A DNA stretch of 5,136 nt from Anaerolineae bacterium. Lineage in GTDB: Bacteria > Chloroflexota > Anaerolineae > Anaerolineales > Villigracilaceae. Made by a program: the position numbers and the translations under genes. Numbering within the stretch: position 1 is the stretch's first letter; each line of letters starts with the position of its first letter. The stretch covers positions 377 through 5,512 of the forward strand of contig PLNY01000198.1 in NCBI GenBank assembly GCA_003141915.1. Direction: 5' to 3'. The notes under the pieces are model-generated. The model was not told where the DNA came from and did not search any database. It saw only the letters and a program-made list of their open reading frames with translations. This document shows, one piece after another, positions 1 to 5,136 of the stretch.

Positions 1-272
1 ACACCCGGCAGCGCGATCAGACAATGACGGACGCGCAAAAAATATTCGCCGACAATATATAACTTATGCCGTAACAACAAATCATAGTTTTGATGAATGC
101 TTCCGGCTAAAGAATTTTCAATCGGGATCAAAGCCGATTTGCATCTTCCTGAACCGACGGCGGCGAAGACCGCATCGAACGACTCACACGGTTGAGTTTT
201 GACCTCGCCAAAATATTCGAACACCGCCTGCTCTGAATACGCGCCGGCTTCGCCTTGAAATGCAATCTTCAT
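1..272 (-). CDS. pheA: Prephenate dehydratase, N-terminal part (gene runs off the left edge)
   Basis: Prephenate dehydratase converts prephenate to phenylpyruvate (or arogenate to phenylalanine in arogenate-using lineages) in the cytoplasm, in phenylalanine biosynthesis. The visible 90 codons open with MKIAFQGEAGAYSEQA, the family's N-terminal signature (IAFQG-x-GAYSE). At about residues 48-60 lies ALIPIENSLAGSI, matching the conserved PIENS-x-G-S substrate-site segment, followed by a (D)LLL...L-IVGE stretch and the start of the next conserved strand (RHCLIALPG). No chorismate mutase domain precedes it, so this is the monofunctional type. The catalytic TRF motif and the ACT regulatory domain would lie outside the window. 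The start is supported by a GGAG element about 6 nt upstream. It sits 23 nt after the stop of the upstream aminotransferase on the same strand, so the two are probably one transcript. The family assignment is firm; prephenate versus arogenate preference cannot be read from this fragment. Confidence 0.93.
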   Translation of the reverse strand, partial: MKIAFQGEAGAYSEQAVFEYFGEVKTQPCESFDAVFAAVGSGRCKSALIPIENSLAGSIHQNYDLLLRHKLYIVGEYFLRVRHCLIALPG

Positions 273-295
273 AATAACTCCACTGCTCTCAATTA

Positions 296-1480
296 TTATT
301 TTACTTTCTCCGCCCATTCGACGATTCTTCTGAATCCTTCTTCCACATCTCCATCCGAAGCGGCGATGGTCATGCGCACAAAGCCTTCGCCTTGTTCGCC
401 GAACGCCGAACCGGGAATCAATCCAACGCCAACTTCTTCGAGAATATGTTCGCAAATTTCAACGGACGTCATTTTGAGCGGACGCATATCCAGGAAAAAG
501 TAGAACGCACCCATCGGCGGCGTGACCAAAACCCTTTCGCTTTCCAATTCATGCGATATTCGCAACACCAACTCGCGGCGCCGCGCATACGCGGTGCGCA
601 TATTTTCGGTGGCTTGCCGAACCGCGGGATCAGTCAACGCAAACGCCGCGGCTTTCTGGACGAATGGCGCGACACACGTAATCGAATTTTGTCCTGCCTT
701 GAGCGCGTTCTCGATCACGCGCGCCGGCGCGGCCAGATAACCAACTCTCCAGCCTGTCATCGCAAAAGTTTTCGACATGCTGTTAATTAAAAGCGTGTGT
801 TCCTTCGCTCCATCAAACGCCGCGGCAGAAGTCGGCTTTTCGCCGTAATATAAATTTTCATAGACCTCGTCGCTCACGATCCATAAATCATGCGCGGCGG
901 CAAAATCCTGCAACCTTTGCAAATACTCGCGTGTCGGATATACCCCGGTTGGATTGGCTGGATAATTCAACACGATCACACGCGTCTTCGATGTCAATGC
1001 CTTTTCCCAGGATTCAAACAACGGGATGAAGCTGTTTTCGGCGGGCGCGGGCACACGGATCACATTGCCGCGCAGCATGATCGCCATATTCGAATGAGTC
1101 GCCCACGAAGGATCGGGAATCAACACTTCATCGCCCGGATTCAACACGGATTGCATCGCCAAATAATAGGCGTGGATTCCGCCATGAGTAATCAGCAATT
1201 CCGTTTCCGGGTCGTATGAAACGGAATGGTCGCGTTGAAGTTTTATCGAAGCCGCGCGTCTCAATTCCATCAAACCGCGGCTCGGCGCGTAATGGGTCAA
1301 ACCGTCCTGCATCGCTTTGAGCGCGGCATCCAGCACTGCAGGCGGCGTTGCAAAATCCGGGTCTCCAGTTTGCAAGCCAACGATCGCGCGTCCCGCGGCT
1401 TTCAGCGCATGGACGCGATCTGCCATCGCAACCGTATGGGATTGGCGAATCATTTCAAACTGGGTATTTAATATGTTCAT
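296..1480 (-). CDS. Class I/II PLP-dependent aminotransferase (AspC/prephenate aminotransferase-like), upstream of pheA
   Basis: This is a cytoplasmic fold-type I aminotransferase of about 394 residues, the usual length for subgroup I-beta/gamma aspartate and aromatic aminotransferases. Numbering from the ATG, it shows a GDPDFATPP segment near 40, a Gly-Gly cofactor-phosphate region near 100, NPTG with N176, SDEVYENL with D204, and the PLP-lysine signature SMSKTFAMTGWRVGY with K237. C-terminal hallmarks are GAFYFF, PGSAFGEQGEGFVR and R369, the usual substrate carboxylate-binding arginine. An in-frame TTG lies directly before the ATG (bases 1483-1481). The ATG is preferred because AAGGA is 7 nt from it and only 4 nt from the TTG. 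The pheA gene 23 nt downstream suggests an aromatic role: transaminating phenylpyruvate, or prephenate to arogenate. Aspartate or broad-range specificity is equally compatible with the motifs. The family is certain; the substrate is inferred from context. Confidence 0.94.
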   Translation of the reverse strand: MNILNTQFEMIRQSHTVAMADRVHALKAAGRAIVGLQTGDPDFATPPAVLDAALKAMQDGLTHYAPSRGLMELRRAASIKLQRDHSVSYDPETELLITHGGIHAYYLAMQSVLNPGDEVLIPDPSWATHSNMAIMLRGNVIRVPAPAENSFIPLFESWEKALTSKTRVIVLNYPANPTGVYPTREYLQRLQDFAAAHDLWIVSDEVYENLYYGEKPTSAAAFDGAKEHTLLINSMSKTFAMTGWRVGYLAAPARVIENALKAGQNSITCVAPFVQKAAAFALTDPAVRQATENMRTAYARRRELVLRISHELESERVLVTPPMGAFYFFLDMRPLKMTSVEICEHILEEVGVGLIPGSAFGEQGEGFVRMTIAASDGDVEEGFRRIVEWAEKVK

Positions 1481-1628
1481 CAAGAATTCCTTCGACAGTT
1501 GGAAATCGTGCAGTGGATCAATTCTATCTCACATCCGCCTGAACGAGTTTGCCTGGAAAAATAATTCGGGGCTTGATTGAATAGCAAATGATGGAGTAAA
1601 CTACATTGGATTGTAAATGATCGACAAA

Positions 1629-1644
1629 GTTATTATGAAATAAC
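1629..1644. repeat. Perfect 6-bp inverted repeat upstream of the Cys-rich protein gene
   Basis: GTTATT and AATAAC flank a 4-nt ATGA spacer just before the Shine-Dalgarno site of the gene at 1659. The left arm overlaps TATTAT (1631-1636), which matches a sigma-70 -10 box at 5 of 6 positions. A weak TTGGAT -35 candidate lies at 1606-1611, with an over-long 19-nt spacing. The element could be an operator over a promoter or chance in an AT-rich spacer. The arms are too AT-rich to act as a terminator. Confidence 0.3.
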
Positions 1645-1646
1645 GC

Positions 1647-1652
1647 AGGAGG
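1647..1652 (+). promoter_or_regulatory. Strong ribosome binding site fixing the start at 1659
   Basis: AGGAGG, a near-complete anti-16S match, stands 6 nt before the ATG at 1659. It supports the long N-terminus of the downstream protein over the internal ATG at 1773, which has no comparable site. Confidence 0.85.
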
Positions 1653-1658
1653 ATTTCC

Positions 1659-2201
1659 ATGAACTCGAAGAATGATAAGCGTAGTTTTCGTTCCAACACT
1701 GGCATGCCCGGCACGATCAACTCACCTCGTAGAGCCGGCAAGAGACCAGCCAAGAAAAATTCCGTCGTCAATCTCATGGTTTTTATCGTCAGCGCATTGA
1801 TCGTAATCATGATCGCCGCCTGTGGCTTGGGAATCCTCTACTTCCAGAGCAAGGGGAATGGCGCATCAATACCTTCCACACAAATAAATGTCTCGACGAT
1901 CATCGCAGGCACATCAATCGCCTCGAAGATACAAACCAAGGCGGCCGCGCCGCGGGCCACATCCACGATGGCCATCGTTCCATCGGTGACGCTTGCGCCC
2001 TCCTTCACGCCCATCCCAACCAACACATCTTTCATTGTTTCCACACCTGGGAAGGTTCCCCCACTTATCGTTTATCCCACCAAAGTTTCCTGCTGTGTTT
2101 ATTGCAGCGGCAATCTGCCTCAGCCTTGCGGTAACCAGTGTCTCGCAAAATATGACCTGTGTACCGTACCGGCCGGTTCCGGTTGCGCCTGCAAAAAATG
2201 A
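1659..2201 (+). CDS. Unrecognised 180-residue anchored protein with a C-terminal eight-cysteine module
   Basis: I do not recognise this protein as a named family. Residues 1-38 are hydrophilic and strongly basic, ending in a Lys/Arg-rich patch. Residues about 39-62 form one hydrophobic span, followed by an extracytoplasmic region rich in Ser, Thr, Pro and Ala with almost no charge (about 66-140), which looks like a flexible linker. The last 36 residues contain eight cysteines (145, 146, 149, 157, 161, 168, 176, 178), spaced CC-x2-C-x7-C-x3-C-x6-C-x7-C-x-C, ending in two lysines. The layout reads as a cytoplasmic tail, membrane anchor, stalk and small disulfide-stabilised or metal-binding head. 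I52-A53-A54-C55 fits a lipobox, but the n-region is unusually long for a lipoprotein signal, so N-in single-pass anchoring is equally possible. The strong Shine-Dalgarno site supports expression. The gene is monocistronic by appearance, lying between divergent and downstream aminotransferase genes. The ORF is well supported; its role is unknown. Confidence 0.8.
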   Translation: MNSKNDKRSFRSNTGMPGTINSPRRAGKRPAKKNSVVNLMVFIVSALIVIMIAACGLGILYFQSKGNGASIPSTQINVSTIIAGTSIASKIQTKAAAPRATSTMAIVPSVTLAPSFTPIPTNTSFIVSTPGKVPPLIVYPTKVSCCVYCSGNLPQPCGNQCLAKYDLCTVPAGSGCACKK

Positions 2202-2240
2202 TCTCCGCAACAGACGAATGATCCTGAATTCGAATCTGCC

Positions 2241-2269
2241 GAGACACTTAGCCTGACTTTTAATATAAT
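2241..2269 (+). promoter_or_regulatory. Probable sigma-70-type promoter for the second aminotransferase
   Basis: A perfect TATAAT at 2264-2269 is preceded, at the ideal 17-nt spacing, by GAGACA (2241-2246), which matches TTGACA at four of six positions. Initiation would fall near 2275-2277, giving an untranslated leader of about 100 nt before the ATG at 2379. No terminator is evident between the stop at 2201 and this promoter, so read-through from the Cys-rich gene is also possible. Confidence 0.55.
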
Positions 2270-2270
2270 G

Positions 2271-2310
2271 GACAATTGCTCATTTGTCATGATATGCTAT
2301 GGCACATAGC
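2271..2310 (+). repeat. Two small inverted repeats at the predicted start site and early leader
   Basis: GACAA (2271-2275) pairs with TTGTC (2284-2288) across 8 nt, placed over the predicted transcription start. A perfect hairpin follows: GCTATG (2296-2301), loop GCA, CATAGC (2305-2310). There is no U-run after it, so it is not an intrinsic terminator. The first could be an operator and the second a leader stem-loop affecting message stability. Both are short and may be coincidental. Confidence 0.35.
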
Positions 2311-2378
2311 CAACCTTCATTCTAAATTGGATTCCCAGGCGCGCGAAAGTGCGCTCCTGAACATCGAAAAGGAAATTT

Positions 2379-3539
2379 ATGTCTTACGCCACACGCATTG
2401 CAAATCTCAAGCCAGAGGGCGCTTATCAAGTTCTGGCACGCGCCAATCAATTGGAAGCCGAGGGCCGGGAGATTATTCACCTCGAAATCGGCCAGCCCGA
2501 TTACGCGACGTTCGAGAACGTAAGCGAGGCGGGCATCGCCGCGATTCGAGCCGGTCATACCCGTTACACACCGCCCTCAGGAATGCCGTCTTTGCGCGAA
2601 GCAATCGCCGAGGATAGCGGACAGCGGCGCGGCATCAGCATCCAACCTGATGAAGTGGTAATCAGTCCCGGTGGAAAACCCAACCTGTTCTTTCCGACCC
2701 TGGCACTGGTCGAACCGGGAGACGAAGTCATCTATCCCGATCCCGGCTTCCCTACCTATGAAGCGATGATTGGCCTGGCGGGCGGCGTTCCCATGCCCGT
2801 GCCATTGCTGGAAGAAAGCAATTTTTCATTCGACCTGGATGTGTTTGACCGGCTGGTCAGCAAGCGCACCAAGTTAATCATCCTGAATTCCCCCAGCAAT
2901 CCCACTGGCGGAGTGATTCCGCTCGCCGATTTGGAACACATTGCACAAAAGGCGCAGGAATTTAATTGCTGGGTCATGTCGGATGAAATTTACGCGCGCC
3001 TCGCCTACGACGGATTGAAGATAAGCTCCATCGCGTCCTTGCCCGGTATGAAGGAACGCACCGTCATCGTAGATGGTTTCTCCAAAACATATTCGATGAC
3101 CGGCTGGCGACTCGGCTACGGGATCATGCCGCGCGAACTGGCTTCGCGCGTCGATCTTTTGCTGACGCATTCCGTGGGGTCCACGGCACACTTCACGCAA
3201 TTTGCCGGGCTGGAAGCCATCACCGGGCCGCAGGATATGGTGGATGTAATGGTGGCAGAATACCAGCGCCGGCGCGATGTAATCGTTAACGGATTAAATC
3301 AAATCGCTGGCTTCATTTGCCAGAAACCACAGGGCGCGTTTTATGCGTTCCCAAACATCAAAGGAACCGGAATGAAATCGAATGAACTCGCCAACCTGCT
3401 TTTGGAAAAGGCGGGTGTGGCGTTATTACCCGGTTCATCCTTCGGCGAATTCGGCGAAGGTTACCTGCGTTTGTCATATGCCAATTCGATTGAGAACATT
3501 AAGAAGGGAATGCAACAGATTAAATCCGTGCTGGGTTGA
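2379..3539 (+). CDS. Class I/II PLP-dependent aminotransferase, second paralogue
   Basis: This is a complete 386-residue cytoplasmic fold-type I aminotransferase that transfers an amino group between an amino acid and a 2-oxoacid through PLP. Motifs in order: EIGQPDYATFENV (about 36-48), YTPPSGMPSLREAIA (63-77), SPGGKPN (96-102), PGDEVIYPDPGFPTYE (113-128), NPTGG with N174, SDEIYARL with D202, the lysine signature GFSKTYSMTGWRLGY with K236, GAFYAFPN (319-326), and PGSSFGEFGEGYLRLSYA with R364, which would bind the substrate alpha-carboxylate. AAAAGGAA lies 5-6 nt before the ATG. It shares architecture with the minus-strand aminotransferase but differs around the substrate pocket (PGGKPN and PDPGFPTYE versus HGGIHAY and PDPSWATHS), so different substrates are likely. 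Aspartate, alanine or aromatic amino acids are all possible from sequence alone. It probably has its own promoter at 2241-2269 and ends at the terminator at 3725-3753. Confidence 0.94.
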   Translation: MSYATRIANLKPEGAYQVLARANQLEAEGREIIHLEIGQPDYATFENVSEAGIAAIRAGHTRYTPPSGMPSLREAIAEDSGQRRGISIQPDEVVISPGGKPNLFFPTLALVEPGDEVIYPDPGFPTYEAMIGLAGGVPMPVPLLEESNFSFDLDVFDRLVSKRTKLIILNSPSNPTGGVIPLADLEHIAQKAQEFNCWVMSDEIYARLAYDGLKISSIASLPGMKERTVIVDGFSKTYSMTGWRLGYGIMPRELASRVDLLLTHSVGSTAHFTQFAGLEAITGPQDMVDVMVAEYQRRRDVIVNGLNQIAGFICQKPQGAFYAFPNIKGTGMKSNELANLLLEKAGVALLPGSSFGEFGEGYLRLSYANSIENIKKGMQQIKSVLG

Positions 3540-3613
3540 GAATCACGGAGTTGCGATTCGTTCTTAAATGTTTCAGAGAACTTCCCAATCCGTTCGTTGG
3601 AAGGGATTTAATT

Positions 3614-3642
3614 TTGACGCCTTATTGTGCCCGCTCAATAAA
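3614..3642 (+). promoter_or_regulatory. Weak promoter candidate upstream of the terminator
   Basis: TTGACG (3614-3619) and AATAAA (3637-3642) are separated by 17 nt, matching five and four of six consensus positions. If active, it would make a transcript of about 105 nt ending at the terminator at 3725-3753. The -10 box overlaps the inverted repeat at 3622-3641. It could be chance in an AT-rich spacer. Confidence 0.25.
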
Positions 3643-3724
3643 GATCGGAAGACTCCTGTTTTGGGATTCTTTCGATAACCGGGGGCAACAGATTTAACCG
3701 CTACTCACTAACCCAAGGTTTTTG

Positions 3725-3753
3725 AAAAGCGTGTCGAACGAGACACGCTTTTT
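3725..3753. terminator. Intrinsic (Rho-independent) terminator, potentially bidirectional
   Basis: AAAAGCGTGTC (3725-3735) and GACACGCTTTT (3742-3752) form a perfect 11-bp stem with a 6-nt GAACGA loop, continuing into a run of five T's on the plus strand. The core is GC-rich and the flanks are A/T, so it would also work in the opposite direction. It closes the aminotransferase transcript 186 nt after its stop codon and insulates the kdp operon, whose first start codon is 103 nt downstream. Confidence 0.92.
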
Positions 3754-3855
3754 CTAATACAGGGAGAATTTCTTTATCTATTCTTGACCTTTTCCCTATT
3801 TTTCTTGCTCCCATTTTGACTGCTAATTGCATACACTCAAACAACGGAGGCATCC

Positions 3856-3954
3856 ATGTCTGATCTAATTTACATTGGTCTTAGTCTGTTGTTCCTGGCT
3901 CTCAGCTATTGGTTCATCCTCGCTTGTGAGAAGCTGATGGAGGATCAATCATGA
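3856..3954 (+). CDS. 32-residue single-span micro-protein at the head of the kdp operon
   Basis: This short ORF is preceded by CGGAGG, 5 nt from its ATG. It encodes one hydrophobic helix (about residues 4-24: LIYIGLSLLFLALSYWFILA) followed by a charged tail, CEKLMEDQS. Its stop overlaps the kdpF start as ATGA, the usual sign of translational coupling. It is distinct from KdpF, which follows it. Unnamed single-span proteins with an aromatic/Leu-rich helix and a C-terminal Cys-Glu-x-Leu-like turn are, as I recall, annotated ahead of kdpF or kdpA in several non-enteric bacteria, but I cannot check this here. A stabilising or assembly subunit of the KdpFABC pump is a reasonable inference from its position. 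Reality as a gene is well supported by ribosome site, helix and overlap; function is unknown. Confidence 0.8.
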   Translation: MSDLIYIGLSLLFLALSYWFILACEKLMEDQS

Positions 3955-4043
3955 ACGTGTTGTATATCATCGTTGGGCTGATCACGCTGATTCTTTTTGT
4001 GTATCTGGTGCTTGCACTTGTTAAACCGGAGTGGTTCGGATGA
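3951..4043 (+). CDS. kdpF: KdpF, small subunit of the K+-transporting ATPase
   Basis: This 30-residue protein is almost entirely one transmembrane helix (about residues 3-24) followed by LVKPEWFG, matching the KdpF hallmark in which the helix ends in Leu-x-(K/R)-P-E-x-F. KdpF is a single-span lipid-like subunit that stabilises the KdpABC complex in the inner membrane. Its ATG overlaps the micro-ORF stop (3951-3954) and its TGA overlaps the kdpA start (4040-4043). GGAGG at 3939-3943 lies 7 nt upstream of its ATG. Length is typical of the family (about 25-30 residues). Position directly before kdpA supports the assignment. Confidence 0.9.
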   Translation: MNVLYIIVGLITLILFVYLVLALVKPEWFG

Positions 4044-5136
4044 ACATCTACAGTTGGATTCAACTCATTTTCTACATGGTGGTTCTGCTGGCGCTTGCCA
4101 AGCCGCTTGGGACATTTATGGCCAAAGTGTACCAGGGCGAACATACATTTCTCGACCCGGTATTTGGCCCCGTTGAGCGATTCATTTATCGTCTTGCAGG
4201 CGTTCATGCTGACGAAGAAATGAACTGGAAAGTCTATGCCATCGCCTTGATGCTCTTCAATGTTCTGGGTCTGTTCGTTGTATATGCCTTGCAGCGTTTG
4301 CAGGGATACTTGCCGCTTAACCCAGAGGGCTTCGGCGCGGTGACGCCCGACTCATCTTGGAATACCGCGGTCAGCTTCATCACAAATACGAACTGGCAGG
4401 GCTATGGTGGTGAAACGACCATGAGCTATTTGACCCAAATGATGGGACTAACGGTACAGAATTTTATGTCAGCCACAACAGGCATGGTCGCTGCAATTGC
4501 ATTGATCCGCGGTATGGCCCGCCATACCACCGATAAGATCGGCAATTTCTGGGTGGATATAACTCGCACGACTTTATATATTTTATTGCCGCTGGCTTTT
4601 GTGCTGTCGCTTGTGCTTGTTTCGCAAGGCGTGGTGCAGACTTTCAGCCAATACAAAACCGTCTCGCTATTACAGCCGACCAGCTTCCAACAACCCAAGA
4701 CCGATGCCAATGGCAATCCTGTAAAAGACGCGTCGGGCAACCCGGTGATGGATACCGTTCCTTTGACTGAGCAAACGCTGGCAGTTGGTCCCGCGGCTTC
4801 GCAAATCGCGATCAAGCAATTGGGAACGAACGGCGGCGGATTCTTTAACGTAAACTCCGCACATCCGTATGAAAATCCAACGCCCTTCGCGAACTTCCTC
4901 GAGATGCTATCCATCTTGATGATCCCCGCCGCGTTGGTTTACACCTTCGGTAAGATGGTAGGTGATACGCGTCAAGGTTGGGCCATCTTGGCAGCGATGA
5001 CCATTATCTTTGTCGTTCTGCTGGCTGGAACCGTTTGGGCCGAACAAGGGGGCAACCCAGCCATTGCAAAACTAGGTGTGGATATAAAACAAAGCAATAT
5101 CAATCCAGGCGGGAACATGGAAGGCAAGGAAGTCCG
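4040..5136 (+). CDS. kdpA: KdpA, potassium-channel-like subunit of the Kdp ATPase (C-terminal part beyond the window)
   Basis: KdpA is the K+-selective membrane subunit of the KdpFABC pump, which takes up potassium at high affinity when it is scarce. The 365 visible codons are open to the right edge; the full protein should be near 560-600 residues. Features: an N-terminal helix (about 4-24), the LGTFMAKVYQGE motif, the VERFIYRLAGV region (about 51-61), the first selectivity-filter loop TNTNWQGYGGE (115-125), a helix rich in small residues (about 139-155), the second filter loop LGTNGGGFFN (261-270) with NSAHPYENPTPFANF after it, and NPGGNMEGKE at the end. GGAG lies 8 nt before the ATG. Compared with the E. 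coli protein as I remember it, there is an insertion of about 25 residues at about 217-243 in the extracytoplasmic loop before the second filter, containing a short duplicated motif. KdpB, KdpC and probably KdpDE would follow. Expression is expected to respond to low potassium. Confidence 0.97.
   Translation, partial: MNIYSWIQLIFYMVVLLALAKPLGTFMAKVYQGEHTFLDPVFGPVERFIYRLAGVHADEEMNWKVYAIALMLFNVLGLFVVYALQRLQGYLPLNPEGFGAVTPDSSWNTAVSFITNTNWQGYGGETTMSYLTQMMGLTVQNFMSATTGMVAAIALIRGMARHTTDKIGNFWVDITRTTLYILLPLAFVLSLVLVSQGVVQTFSQYKTVSLLQPTSFQQPKTDANGNPVKDASGNPVMDTVPLTEQTLAVGPAASQIAIKQLGTNGGGFFNVNSAHPYENPTPFANFLEMLSILMIPAALVYTFGKMVGDTRQGWAILAAMTIIFVVLLAGTVWAEQGGNPAIAKLGVDIKQSNINPGGNMEGKEV
4703..4747 (+). 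repeat. Short duplicated motif inside kdpA
   Basis: Residues 222-228 (DANGNPV) and 230-236 (DASGNPV) are near-identical heptads separated by one Lys. Their codons differ at most synonymous positions (for example AAT CCT GTA versus AAC CCG GTG), so this is not a recent slippage copy. It sits in the extracytoplasmic loop ahead of the second selectivity-filter segment. Confidence 0.6.

Larger units (their letters stand above)
3540..3855. other. Gene-free spacer between the aminotransferase and the kdp operon
   Basis: No credible coding sequence is seen in these 316 bases. The spacer holds several short inverted repeats: GAATC/GATTC at 3540-3559, CTTCCCAA/TTGGAAG at 3581-3603 with one bulged base, and TTATTG/CAATAA at 3622-3641. 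It also holds a weak promoter candidate, a strong intrinsic terminator, and a T/C-rich tract at about 3768-3812. The tract lies where a KdpE-type regulator might act on the kdp operon, since the E. coli KdpE site is also T-rich, but I see no convincing match. No clear -10/-35 pair for the kdp genes was found, although TTGACC (3784) and TTGACT (3816) are possible -35 elements. I looked for the c-di-AMP (ydaO) riboswitch that sometimes precedes potassium transporter genes and did not find its conserved core. Confidence 0.7.

Noticed and set aside
392..790. Plus-strand ORF of 132 codons
   Set aside because: It is antisense to the minus-strand aminotransferase, and its Arg-rich, low-complexity translation is typical of a shadow frame.
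1481..1483. TTG start for the minus-strand aminotransferase
   Set aside because: The adjacent ATG at 1480-1478 is the stronger codon and has better spacing from AAGGA.
2276..2617. Plus-strand ORF of 113 codons overlapping the second aminotransferase start
   Set aside because: It is out of frame with a clear aminotransferase, has an Arg/Ser-rich tail and no ribosome site.
3645..3720. tRNA-like gene
   Set aside because: A TTCGAT stretch hints at a T-loop, but no acceptor stem, anticodon arm or correctly spaced arms can be drawn.
3640..3755. c-di-AMP (ydaO-type) riboswitch controlling kdp
   Set aside because: An ACCGGGGGCAAC stretch recalls part of the motif, but the segment is too short and the other conserved core elements are missing. 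No antiterminator pairing with the terminator stem is apparent.
3914..4207. Minus-strand ORF of 97 codons
   Set aside because: It lies antisense to the micro-ORF, kdpF and kdpA, which have ribosome sites and family motifs; it has no recognisable protein features.
4426..4914. Minus-strand ORF of 162 codons
   Set aside because: It is a shadow of kdpA, whose plus-strand frame carries both potassium-filter motifs.

Overview
This window looks like an ordinary chromosomal segment from a free-living bacterium of moderate GC content. The style suggests a Chloroflexota/Anaerolineae-type organism: purine-rich Shine-Dalgarno sites, a small anchored protein with a Pro/Thr/Ser-rich linker, a kdp operon preceded by an extra micro-ORF, and family Ib aminotransferases. 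That assignment is inference from overall impression. There is no rRNA or other phylogenetic marker in the window.

Left part (1-1480, minus strand): a two-gene aromatic amino acid unit. A class I/II PLP-dependent aminotransferase (1480 down to 296) is followed 23 nt later by the start of prephenate dehydratase (pheA, 272 down past base 1). Together they could supply the last steps to phenylalanine, either dehydration then transamination, or prephenate transamination then arogenate dehydration.

Middle (1481-3539): a 178-nt divergent intergenic region leads to a plus-strand gene for a 180-residue membrane-anchored or lipid-anchored protein whose last 36 residues carry eight cysteines and which I cannot name. 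A 177-nt spacer follows, holding a good sigma-70-like promoter and two small inverted repeats. It leads to a second class I aminotransferase (2379-3539), paralogous to the first but oriented the other way.

Right part (3540-5136): a 316-nt gene-free stretch contains a textbook intrinsic terminator (3725-3753). After it comes the start of a kdp high-affinity potassium uptake operon: a 32-residue single-span micro-protein, KdpF (30 residues) and the first 365 residues of KdpA, which runs off the window. The three genes are linked by two ATGA stop/start overlaps, so translational coupling is likely. kdpB, kdpC and a sensor/regulator would be expected just beyond the window.

I see no mobile element, CRISPR array, tRNA or rRNA gene. 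The items least explained by known families are the cysteine-rich anchored protein, the micro-ORF ahead of kdpF, and the possible short transcript that ends at the strong terminator.
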